Position numbers and translations under genes: made by a program
Source of the DNA: Mycobacterium sp. JS623
Lineage (GTDB): Bacteria; Actinomycetota; Actinomycetes; Mycobacteriales; Mycobacteriaceae
Direction: 5' to 3'
Assembly (NCBI RefSeq): GCF_000328565.1
Contig: NC_019966.1
Location: 4,402,001-4,466,000, forward strand
Length of the DNA stretch: 64,000 bases
Shown here: one piece after another, positions 16,415-23,333 of the stretch
Position numbering within the stretch: the first letter of the stretch is position 1
Layout: every line of letters begins with the position of its first letter
Notes under the pieces: model-generated
What the model was told of the DNA's origin: nothing
Database searches by the model: none
The model's input: the letters and a program-made list of their open reading frames with translations, nothing else

Positions 16415-17396
16415 TGAATTCCTTCGCAATAACCTCACGATGCTCTGCGGCGCCACCGAGCAGAAGTTCGCCGGCCTTCGCGCGCTTGAGCGCGAACTGC
16501 AAGTCGTTCTCCCAGGTGAATCCCATGGCACCGAACAGCTGCAGACCGTGCCGGAACACCAGCGCCTGCGCCTCCCCGGCCGCTGCCTTGGCCATCGCCG
16601 CCGCCAGTCGGCGCCGCGGATCGTCGGCCGAAATGGTCAGTGCGGCAAAGTAAGACAGCGCTCGAGCCCGCTCGGTGGCGACATGCATGTCGACGGCCTT
16701 GTGCTGAACGGCCTGGAACGATCCGATCGCCACGCCGAACTGCTGACGCTGTTTCACATGTTCGAGCACCAGATCCAGAATCCGTTGGCAGGCACCGACC
16801 GTGGTGATCGCCATCCCGGCGAGCGCGACGTGATGGGCGCTCTCCGGATCGACGTGCACGCGGTCGGAGTCGGGCACATGCACCCCCGAGAACGTCACCT
16901 CGGCGATATGCAGCACCGGATCGAACACGGCGCTGCGCCGGGCGACCACTGCGCCTGCGTCGACGACGAACACCCCGGCGTCGGTGACGACCGCGACCCG
17001 CTGGGCGCGGTCACCGTCGAGCACGTGGTGCGCGGTGCCGTCGAGCACCCAGCCATCGGCATCCCGGCGCGCGGTCACGCCGCCATAGATCGCCGTGGCC
17101 GCCTGCAGCGGATCAAAGCGGTCCCCTGCCAGCGGCGCAAACTGCGTCAGCGTTGCCAGGTACGGCGTCGGGTCCGTGGCGCGACCGAGCTCTTCGAGCA
17201 CGATCGCCAACTCGACGGCGTGCTCAGGCTCGGTCAGCTCCGTCCAGCCCGCGTCGACGTAGGTCTGCCACAGCGGGGACGGGTCGACGCCGTTCTCGGC
17301 GATGCCGCGCACCAGTGATGCGGGGCATTGTTTGGCGACGGCATCGCGGACGGTCTCCTGCCAGAGCCGCTGATCGGCATCGAACTCCAGTAACAC
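16398..17396 (-). CDS. Acyl-CoA dehydrogenase, short-type subunit of a probable heteromeric enzyme
   Basis: 332-residue divergent acyl-CoA dehydrogenase. The N-terminal helical domain (LLEFDADQRLWQETVRDAV) and middle domain are reduced. The C-terminal region (KQRQQFGVAIGSFQAVQHKAVDMHVATERARAL, then QLFGAMGFTWENDLQFALKRAKAGELLLGG) is recognisable but the usual GGTSEIQR motif is lost. GTG at 17396 is preceded by GGAGG with seven-base spacing. It is first in the minus-strand unit and overlaps the larger subunit, so the two should form one complex. The promoter region shared with the divergent amidohydrolase contains two GAGAAY-N3-RTTCTC sites. Confidence 0.87.
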   Translation of the reverse strand: MLLEFDADQRLWQETVRDAVAKQCPASLVRGIAENGVDPSPLWQTYVDAGWTELTEPEHAVELAIVLEELGRATDPTPYLATLTQFAPLAGDRFDPLQAATAIYGGVTARRDADGWVLDGTAHHVLDGDRAQRVAVVTDAGVFVVDAGAVVARRSAVFDPVLHIAEVTFSGVHVPDSDRVHVDPESAHHVALAGMAITTVGACQRILDLVLEHVKQRQQFGVAIGSFQAVQHKAVDMHVATERARALSYFAALTISADDPRRRLAAAMAKAAAGEAQALVFRHGLQLFGAMGFTWENDLQFALKRAKAGELLLGGAAEHREVIAKEFNAADF

Positions 17397-17430
17397 CTAA
17401 GCCTCCAGGCACCTCGTCGCGCGTTCGAAC

Positions 17431-17445
17431 GAGAATAACATTCTC
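17431..17445. promoter_or_regulatory. Operator candidate, perfect dyad GAGAAT-N3-ATTCTC (site 3)
   Basis: GAGAATAACATTCTC is a perfect 6-3-6 dyad 35 bases upstream of the GTG of the short acyl-CoA dehydrogenase. It is the best member of a motif family found in three intergenic regions of this window. The position suggests repression of the minus-strand acyl-CoA dehydrogenase operon. Confidence 0.6.
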
Positions 17446-17553
17446 CTTAGCTGCTGTAACCGTTCTCTTGATTCGACTACCGCATTTCGCCACCCGGACG
17501 CCATGCGACTGACCAGCACACACTCTGACCTGCGCAGAGGTAAGCGATTCGCT

Positions 17554-17568
17554 GAGAACTAGATTCTT
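17554..17568. promoter_or_regulatory. Operator candidate, GAGAAC-N3-ATTCTT (site 4)
   Basis: GAGAACTAGATTCTT lies about 100 bases upstream of the amidohydrolase start at 17666, in the same divergent region as site 3. It has the same 6-3-6 layout with one mismatch at the end of the right arm. It probably serves the plus-strand operon. Confidence 0.5.
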
Positions 17569-17665
17569 GCTATTGAAGAACAACGCTTTACACTAAGAGC
17601 ATCCGGCGCACTTCGCGCAGCGCCCGTACGCGCTCACGTCGGCCGGATGACATCGGAGGACAGCT

Positions 17666-18766
17666 TTGGCGATGCACATACAGGACGGGACCCCGTCTGG
17701 TTTCAAGACACCCGTCATCGATGCCAGCGTGCACATCTTCAGCAAGTCGAACAAGGATCTGCGCAGCTTCCTTCGCGAGCCGTTCAAGAGCCGCGGCTTC
17801 CCCGACTACGAGATGGACTGGTACGGCGCGCCCGGCGGCGAATACGCCCCGAACACCGAGGGCGATCGCCGCTATCCCGGGTCGGACCCCGAGTTCGTTG
17901 GCGGCCAGTTGTTCAACGACCGCGGTGTCGACGTCGCGATCCTGCACCCGATGACCCGCGGCATCATGCCCGACCGCCACCTCGGCACAGCGATCGCGGC
18001 CGCGCACAACGAGCTGATGGTGTCGCGCTGGCTGGAGGACAACCCCTACGCCGACCGATTCCGCGGCACCATCCGCGTCAACCCCGACGACATCACCGGC
18101 GCACTGCGCGAAATCGCCAAGTACAAGGACCACCCTCGGGTGGTTCAGATCGGCGTCCCGCTGCAGTCGCGGGAACTGTATGGCAAACCTCAGTACTGGC
18201 CGCTGTGGGAGGCGGCCGCCGAGGCAGGCCTGCCGGTTTCAGTGCATATCGAGGTCGGCGCGGGCGTGTCCTTCGCACCGACACCGTCGGGCGTACCGCG
18301 GACATACGAGAACTACGTCAGCTTCATGGCGCTGAACTACCTGTATCACTTGATGAACCTGATCGTCGAAGGGGTATTCGAAAGGATGCCCACGTTGAAG
18401 TTCGTGTGGGCCGACGGGGCCGCCGACCTGCTGACGCCGTTCATCTGGCGGATGGACTGCTTCGGCCGTCCGCATCTCGAGCAGACGCCGTGGGCCCCGA
18501 AGATGCCGAGCGACTACTTGCCGGGGCATACGTTCTTCGTCCAAGGCGCGATGGACGGTCCCGGTGACACCGAGTTCGCCGGTGAGTGGTTCGGCTTCAC
18601 CGGCAAGGACGACATGGTGATGTACGGATCGAGCTATCCGCACTGGCAACTGAACGAGCTGACGGTGCCCGCCGCGTACTCCGACGAACAACGCGACAAG
18701 CTCTGCTGGCGAAATGCCGCGGAGCTGTACGGCATAGACGTCGGCGCCGGCGTCAGCGCACAGTAA
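17666..18766 (+). CDS. Amidohydrolase-2 family protein (ACMSD-like) (1)
   Basis: 366-residue member of the amidohydrolase-2 (ACMSD-like) family, metal-dependent TIM-barrel enzymes that act as decarboxylases or hydrolases. The N-terminal metal motif is altered to DASVHIF rather than HxH. Other family marks are HPRVVQIGVPLQSRELYGKPQYWPLWEAA, SVHIEVG and the C-terminal MVMYGSSYPHWQ with the conserved Asp position occupied by Ser (usual form SSDYPH). The start may be TTG 17666 (five bases after GGAGGA) or ATG 17672. It is followed 30 bases later by a paralog that keeps SSDYPHW, so the two could form a heteromer in which one partner is catalytically impaired (inference). Confidence 0.8.
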   Translation: MAMHIQDGTPSGFKTPVIDASVHIFSKSNKDLRSFLREPFKSRGFPDYEMDWYGAPGGEYAPNTEGDRRYPGSDPEFVGGQLFNDRGVDVAILHPMTRGIMPDRHLGTAIAAAHNELMVSRWLEDNPYADRFRGTIRVNPDDITGALREIAKYKDHPRVVQIGVPLQSRELYGKPQYWPLWEAAAEAGLPVSVHIEVGAGVSFAPTPSGVPRTYENYVSFMALNYLYHLMNLIVEGVFERMPTLKFVWADGAADLLTPFIWRMDCFGRPHLEQTPWAPKMPSDYLPGHTFFVQGAMDGPGDTEFAGEWFGFTGKDDMVMYGSSYPHWQLNELTVPAAYSDEQRDKLCWRNAAELYGIDVGAGVSAQ

Positions 18767-18796
18767 CCCAAGACTTTCTAAAGCTAGGAGGCCACG

Positions 18797-19939
18797 ATGA
18801 CGGTCACACTGACAGAGCGCAAGCCCGCAGCGGAGCGCATCGCCGTGCGCTGTGTCGACTCCGATGTGCATCCAGTGCCCAAGAGCGGGGTGTTGGCGCA
18901 GTACATCCCGGAACCGTGGCGCAGCAAGTACTTCCTGCCGCGCAGGATCGGCGACCAGATCTATTACGACGCACCGGATTACGCACACGCGTACGCGATG
19001 CGGACGGACACCTTTCCTGCCGACGGAGAATTCGCGGGCAGCGATCCGGATCTGGCGTTCAAGCAGCTGATCATGGAGGCGGGCGCCGACATCGCGATCC
19101 TCGAACCGGCCGCCTATCCGGCGCGCTTCCCCGAGGTGAATCACGCGATGAGTTGCGCGCTCAACGACTGGCAGGCCAACCACTGGCTGGACAGTCACAA
19201 CAACTGGCATGAGCGCTGGCGCGGTTCGATCTGCGTCGCGATCGAAACCCCAGAAGATGGCGCGCGCGAAATCGAGCGGTGGGCAGGGCACCCGTACATG
19301 GGGCAGATCCTGATCAAGGCCGAGCCGCGACCCGCCTGGGGCGACCCTAAGTACAACCCGATCTGGGAGGCCGCCACCCGCAACGACATCACGGTGAGCT
19401 GCCATCTGTCGCGCAGCCATCACGAGGAGCTGCCGATCCCGCCGGTCGGATTCCCCAGTTACAACCACGATTTCATGGTCACCTATTCGCTGCTCGCGGC
19501 TAACCAGGTGATGAGCATGGTGTTCGACGGCCTCTTCGATCGGTTCCCGACACTGCGAATCGTGTTGGTGGAACACGCTTTCAGCTGGATCCTGCCGCTG
19601 ATGTGGCGGATGGACGCCATCTACGAAGCCCGCAAGTCGTGGGTGGACATCAAGCGCAAGCCGTCGGAGTACGTCAAGGACCACATCAAGTTCACCACTC
19701 AGCCGCTGGACTATCCCGAGGACAAGACGGAGCTGACCCGCGCGTTCGAGTGGATGGAGTGCGAGAAGATCCTGCTGTTCTCCTCGGACTATCCGCACTG
19801 GACGTTCGACGACCCCCGGTGGCTGGTCAAACATCTGCCCGAGCATGCAAGGGAGGCCGTGATGTTCCGCAACGGCATCGCGACCTATCACCTGCCTGAC
19901 ACGGTGCCGGCCCTCGAGGGCCAGGTGCGGGTATTTTGA
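18797..19939 (+). CDS. Amidohydrolase-2 family protein (ACMSD-like) (2)
   Basis: 380-residue paralog of the preceding gene. It has VDSDVHPVPKSG at the N terminus (metal-site region, about residues 20-31), PYMGQILIKAEPRPAWGDPKYNPIWEAATRNDITVSCHLS in the barrel, LRIVLVEHAFSWILPLMWRMD and the conserved LLFSSDYPHWTFDDP, where the Asp is a metal or proton-shuttle residue in the family. A good ribosome site (CTAGGAGG) precedes the ATG. The gene order amidohydrolase-amidohydrolase-Rieske ferredoxin-hydrolase is contained in one plus-strand operon. Family knowledge suggests C-C or C-N/C-O bond hydrolysis or non-oxidative decarboxylation; the real reaction is unknown. Confidence 0.82.
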   Translation: MTVTLTERKPAAERIAVRCVDSDVHPVPKSGVLAQYIPEPWRSKYFLPRRIGDQIYYDAPDYAHAYAMRTDTFPADGEFAGSDPDLAFKQLIMEAGADIAILEPAAYPARFPEVNHAMSCALNDWQANHWLDSHNNWHERWRGSICVAIETPEDGAREIERWAGHPYMGQILIKAEPRPAWGDPKYNPIWEAATRNDITVSCHLSRSHHEELPIPPVGFPSYNHDFMVTYSLLAANQVMSMVFDGLFDRFPTLRIVLVEHAFSWILPLMWRMDAIYEARKSWVDIKRKPSEYVKDHIKFTTQPLDYPEDKTELTRAFEWMECEKILLFSSDYPHWTFDDPRWLVKHLPEHAREAVMFRNGIATYHLPDTVPALEGQVRVF

Positions 19940-19979
19940 TGCGGACGGTAGGAGCGCAGCGACTGGGGAATCAGGCCCA

Positions 19980-20372
19980 GTGAGCGACGAAAAGAAGACG
20001 CCTCGGCTGGCGCAGGGGCGTGAGCATGTGGTCGCGACAGTCGACGAGATCCCGCCCGGCACACACAAGCTCGTGTCCATCGGGCGCCATGGCGTTGGCG
20101 TCTACAACGTCAACGGCAATTTCTACGCGATCGCGAACTACTGCCCCCACGAAGGCGGGCCGCTGTGTTCAGGCCGGGCTCGCGGTCGCACGGTCGTGGA
20201 CGACAATGTCCCTGGCGACGCGGTGATGGTCCGCGATCTCGAATACATTTACTGTCCCTGGCACCAATGGGGTTTCGAACTCGCGACCGGAACAACCGCA
20301 GTCAAACCGGAGTGGAGCATTCGCACGTATCCCGTCCGAGTGGTTGGCAAAGATGTAATGGTGCAGGCATGA
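19980..20372 (+). CDS. Rieske-type [2Fe-2S] ferredoxin
   Basis: 130-residue single-domain Rieske protein. Cluster ligands are readable as CPHEGGPLC (Cys-x-His) and CPWHQWGF (Cys-x2-His). The 40-residue segment between them (GRARGRTVVDDNVPGDAVMVRDLEYI) is longer than in toluene-dioxygenase ferredoxins. It lacks the catalytic iron domain of an oxygenase, so it is an electron carrier or a regulatory redox subunit. GTG 19980 is the start, with a poor ribosome site, and the last codons overlap the next hydrolase by an ATGA. With two amidohydrolase-2 genes upstream, it might feed an oxygenase encoded elsewhere in the cluster. Confidence 0.85.
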   Translation: MSDEKKTPRLAQGREHVVATVDEIPPGTHKLVSIGRHGVGVYNVNGNFYAIANYCPHEGGPLCSGRARGRTVVDDNVPGDAVMVRDLEYIYCPWHQWGFELATGTTAVKPEWSIRTYPVRVVGKDVMVQA

Positions 20373-21241
20373 CTGAACAGTCCATTGAAATCAATGGCGG
20401 CAACGTCGTCTACGAAATCCTCGGTGAGCACGGTGATTACATCGCGCTGACGCCGGGCGGTCGGTTCAGCAAGGACATCGACGGGCTGCGTCCGCTGGCC
20501 GAGGAACTGGTCAAGGGCGGCTACCGGGTGCTGCTGTGGGACCGTCCGAACTGCGGCAAGTCCGACGTGCAGTTCTATGGACAGAGCGAATCCCACATGC
20601 GTGCAGAGACACTGCACGCGTTGATCACCGGGCTGGGCATCGGACCATGCATCCTTGCGGGCGGTTCGGGCGGGGCCCGCGACTCGATGCTGACGACGAT
20701 GCTTTACCCCGAGATCGTCCGAAAACTCGTGGTGTGGAACATTGTCGGCGGTGTGTACGGCACGTTCGTCCTCGGTTCGTACTACATCGTGCCGAGCATC
20801 CTCGCGGTGCGGGGCGCCGGGATGAAGGGCGTCATTCACGTCGACGAGTGGAAGAAGCGCATCGAAGACAACCCCGCAAACCGCGAACGCTTCATGGCGC
20901 TCGACCCCGACGACTTCCTCAGGCTGATGTTGCGCTGGCTCAACGCGTTCGTCTCGAAGCCCGGCCAGACGATCCCCGGTGTCGACGACGAGATGTTCGA
21001 CAACATCAAGGTGCCGACGCTGATCATCCGCGGCGGCGAGAACGACCTGGACCACCCGAAGCGGACTTCGCTGGAGGTCAGCTGCCTCATCAAGGGCTCA
21101 GAGCTGATCGACCCGCCGTGGCCGGAGGATGCGTGGGAGCGTGCTGGTGAGGAGCGTGCCTCGGGAAAGGTAAAGCGGTTCAACATGTTCGACACGTGGG
21201 TGCAGGCCGCGCCCGCAATCCTGAAGTTCCTGGACGGCTAG
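20369..21241 (+). CDS. Alpha/beta-fold hydrolase (1)
   Basis: 290-residue alpha/beta hydrolase. The start ATG 20369 overlaps the Rieske stop (ATGA). The oxyanion/strand region YIALTPGGRFSKDIDGLRPLAEEL, VLLWDRPNCGKSDVQFYGQSE and the nucleophile elbow ILAGGSGGARDS (Ser in G-G-S-G-G, about residue 102) resemble meta-cleavage-product or epoxide-hydrolase-like enzymes. The acid residue is probably in VPTLIIRGGENDLDHP. The usual C-terminal catalytic His is not obvious in the last 40 residues; the His of LDHP may serve, or the enzyme may be atypical. It ends head-on with the hypothetical gene on the other strand, overlapping by three bases. Confidence 0.8.
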   Translation: MTEQSIEINGGNVVYEILGEHGDYIALTPGGRFSKDIDGLRPLAEELVKGGYRVLLWDRPNCGKSDVQFYGQSESHMRAETLHALITGLGIGPCILAGGSGGARDSMLTTMLYPEIVRKLVVWNIVGGVYGTFVLGSYYIVPSILAVRGAGMKGVIHVDEWKKRIEDNPANRERFMALDPDDFLRLMLRWLNAFVSKPGQTIPGVDDEMFDNIKVPTLIIRGGENDLDHPKRTSLEVSCLIKGSELIDPPWPEDAWERAGEERASGKVKRFNMFDTWVQAAPAILKFLDG

Positions 21242-21711
21242 ATAGTGCGGATCTGGACTTCACAGTTGAGGGACGCCTCGAGCGCAGTGTGGATGCGGCT
21301 CTCCGGGACGCGCTCGAGGTCCACCTTGCGCAGGGTCACGTGCACCACGTCCCAGCCGTCGTCGCAGGGCACGCGTTCGATGTCGCCGGTCACTCCGAAG
21401 CCGGCCAGCACGCCGCGGGCATCGTCATCGGTGCCCCGACTGATGTACGTGAGTACTCCCGGCGTCGGCGTGGTGCCGAATGCGTTGGCGCACAAGTCGA
21501 CCGCTCGGCGCTCGAGTTCGGCAGGATTGTCTCCGGCGATCAACAACTCCACCTCACGCCGCTGCGGCGGCAGGTTGGTGAGGTCGTTCTCAACCAACTC
21601 GAACCCCGCCGGTGCGGCCAACTCGCGCAGGCGCGCCATGCCGTCGCGTACCTGCGCGGCCGTGAGTTCCCCGCCCCGGTCCACACCGACGCGCACCACC
21701 GCAGTCCTCAT
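21238..21711 (-). CDS. Conserved hypothetical protein, 157 residues
   Basis: No domain recognised. The start MRTAVVRVGVDRGG (complement 21709-21711) is chosen because it begins the conserved-looking part; the frame remains open further upstream as shadow of the NuoF-like gene. The protein looks like a compact alpha/beta fold: a strand-helix N terminus (TAVVRVGVD...MARLRELAAPAGFELV), an acidic middle, and a C-terminal VTLRKVDLERVPESRIHTALEASLNCEVQIRTI. It is divergent from the NuoF-like gene (45-base gap) and its stop overlaps the hydrolase stop. It is the only minus-strand gene inside the 17666-29058 plus-strand run. Confidence 0.6.
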   Translation of the reverse strand: MRTAVVRVGVDRGGELTAAQVRDGMARLRELAAPAGFELVENDLTNLPPQRREVELLIAGDNPAELERRAVDLCANAFGTTPTPGVLTYISRGTDDDARGVLAGFGVTGDIERVPCDDGWDVVHVTLRKVDLERVPESRIHTALEASLNCEVQIRTI

Positions 21712-21756
21712 GCCGGTCAGCCTATCCAGAGGCAGCAGGGCCCGAAAGGACCTCCC

Positions 21757-23025
21757 ATGACCTCCACCGCGACCGATCTCATCATCGCCGCGTCGCCGAA
21801 CTGCGAGCCGCGGCTGCTGCGCCCGTCGGCTGGCAGTGACTACCGGCCGCTCGACGATGCCGATGCGCTGCTGGAGCAGGTCGACCTGTCGGGGCTTCTT
21901 GGTCGTGGCGGCGCCGCCTTTCCTCTTGGCACCAAGTTGCGCACGGTGCGCGACGCCGGACGCCCGGGCTTCGAAACGGTGGTCGTCGCGAATGGGGAAG
22001 AGGGTGAACCCGCGTCGATCAAGGACCGGTGGCTGCTGCGCAACCGACCGCATCTGGTACTCGACGGGCTGCGCCTGGCGACCGCGATGGTGGGCGCAAG
22101 CCGGGCGTATGTGTATGTCTCCGACCAACAGTCGGCCACGGCGGTGGCCGGTGCGCTCGGTGAACTGAAGCCCGGGACCTTCGGCGAGACCGCCGTCAGC
22201 GTCGTCACCGTGGAACCCACCTACGTCGCGGGCGAGGAAACAGCCGCGATACGCCGCATCAACGGCGGACCGGCGAAACCGACCGACAAACCACCTCGCC
22301 CGTTCGAAGAAGGCGTGTTGGGCCTGCCGACGATGGTCAGCAATGTCGAGACGCTGGCCAACCTCCCGTTCATCCACGAGCACGGCGCGCAGGAGTTTCG
22401 CACGGTCGGGACGCCGATGTCGCCGGGCACCTTCCTCGCCACCATCACGGGTGCTGGTCGGCCCGCAGCGCTGTACGAGTTACCGCACGGCACAGCGTTT
22501 TCTGAGCTGCTGACATTGCACGGCCTGCCGGCCGAGTCGGTGCGCGGTGCACTGATGGGTGGCTACTTCGCCGGCCTGCTCAACACCGAGATTCTCGACG
22601 CGACGCTCGACCACGAGACGATCCGTCGGCTCGGCAGCGGTCTCGGCTGCGGTGCGATGTCGATTCTGACCGACGACTGCCCGGTCGCCGTCGCCGCCTC
22701 GGTGATGTCGTACTTCGACCGCGAGAACGCGGGCCAGTGCGGATCGTGCTTCAACGGCACCGCGGCGATGGCAGCCGTCACGTCGGCGTTACGCGATGGT
22801 GTGGCAACCGACGAAGACCTCGTTCGTCTCGAACGATGGTCGGTCGTGCTACGCGGCCGCGGCGCGTGCGGCACCCTCGACGGCGCCACCAACGTCGCCG
22901 CGAGCCTGCTGCGGCAGTTTCCCCAACTGGTCGCGCAACATCTCGCGAACGATTGCCCAACCTGTCGGACCGCCGCGTTCGAGGCAGTGCGGCCCTACGA
23001 AGTGGAGGCGGTGGCGCATCCATGA
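21757..23025 (+). CDS. NuoF-like flavoprotein (NADH dehydrogenase 51 kDa-type) with altered Fe-S site
   Basis: 422-residue homolog of the NADH/FMN subunit of complex I. The FMN/NADH region is LLGRGGAAFPLGTKLRTVRDAG and VVANGEEGEPASIKDRWLLRNRPHLVLDGL. An SLBB domain follows (GAGRPAALYELPHGTAFSELL). The C-terminal iron-sulfur domain has NAGQCGSCFNGTAAM and GRGACGTLDGA: the canonical CxxCxxC...C set has only three Cys, the third ligand being replaced by Gly. It starts at ATG 21757 behind AAAGGA and overlaps the next ferredoxin gene by ATGA. It is probably an NADH:ferredoxin oxidoreductase supplying electrons to the oxygenases here (inference), not part of a respiratory complex. Confidence 0.85.
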   Translation: MTSTATDLIIAASPNCEPRLLRPSAGSDYRPLDDADALLEQVDLSGLLGRGGAAFPLGTKLRTVRDAGRPGFETVVVANGEEGEPASIKDRWLLRNRPHLVLDGLRLATAMVGASRAYVYVSDQQSATAVAGALGELKPGTFGETAVSVVTVEPTYVAGEETAAIRRINGGPAKPTDKPPRPFEEGVLGLPTMVSNVETLANLPFIHEHGAQEFRTVGTPMSPGTFLATITGAGRPAALYELPHGTAFSELLTLHGLPAESVRGALMGGYFAGLLNTEILDATLDHETIRRLGSGLGCGAMSILTDDCPVAVAASVMSYFDRENAGQCGSCFNGTAAMAAVTSALRDGVATDEDLVRLERWSVVLRGRGACGTLDGATNVAASLLRQFPQLVAQHLANDCPTCRTAAFEAVRPYEVEAVAHP

Positions 23026-23333
23026 GTGACGGCTTGCGGATTCGGCTCGATCGAACACTCTGCGACGGTTTCGGCATCTGCGGCAAGCACGCCCCCGAGT
23101 ATTTCTCGCTCGACGACTGGGGCTACGCGTCGCTGATCGGCGACGGCACCGTGCCCGAGAAGGACCGTGATGCGGTCATGCGGGCGCTGCTCGACTGCCC
23201 CGTGCACGCGATCATCTACATGGGTGAGCACCGGCCAACAAGTGACGGAGCCGCGCACCCCGATGCGCAGGAATCACCGGAGCCCCAGCCCAAAACCGAT
23301 GACAGCGAGGCGATCTCGGGATTCGTCCGGTGA
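23022..23333 (+). CDS. [3Fe-4S]-type ferredoxin with acidic C-terminal tail
   Basis: 103-residue ferredoxin, longer than the 64-66 residue ones in this window because of an acidic Pro/Glu/Asp-rich tail (HPDAQESPEPQPKTDDSEAISGFVR). The cluster ligands are in CDGFGICGKHAPEYF and LLDCPVHAI, the CxxFxxC...CP pattern. The start overlaps the NuoF-like stop (ATGA at 23022-23025) and the stop overlaps the GTG of the DUF35-thiolase gene. Tight coupling to the NuoF-like gene makes it the probable direct electron acceptor of that flavoprotein. The residue between the first two Cys is Phe rather than His or Asn. Confidence 0.86.
   Translation: MSDGLRIRLDRTLCDGFGICGKHAPEYFSLDDWGYASLIGDGTVPEKDRDAVMRALLDCPVHAIIYMGEHRPTSDGAAHPDAQESPEPQPKTDDSEAISGFVR

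Noticed and set aside
17431..17445. KstR (cholesterol regulator) operator
   Set aside because: The KstR consensus is TnnAACnnGTTnnA with a two-base centre. The sites here have a three-base centre and GAGAA arms, so the spacing does not fit.
17431..17445. Fur/PerR-type iron box
   Set aside because: Fur-type boxes have a one-base centre (7-1-7) and more A/T arms, and no iron-related gene is nearby.
21757..23025. Part of a respiratory complex I operon
   Set aside because: No other nuo genes are nearby, and the cluster ligand set is incomplete. The neighbours are a P450-type ferredoxin and a thiolase fusion.
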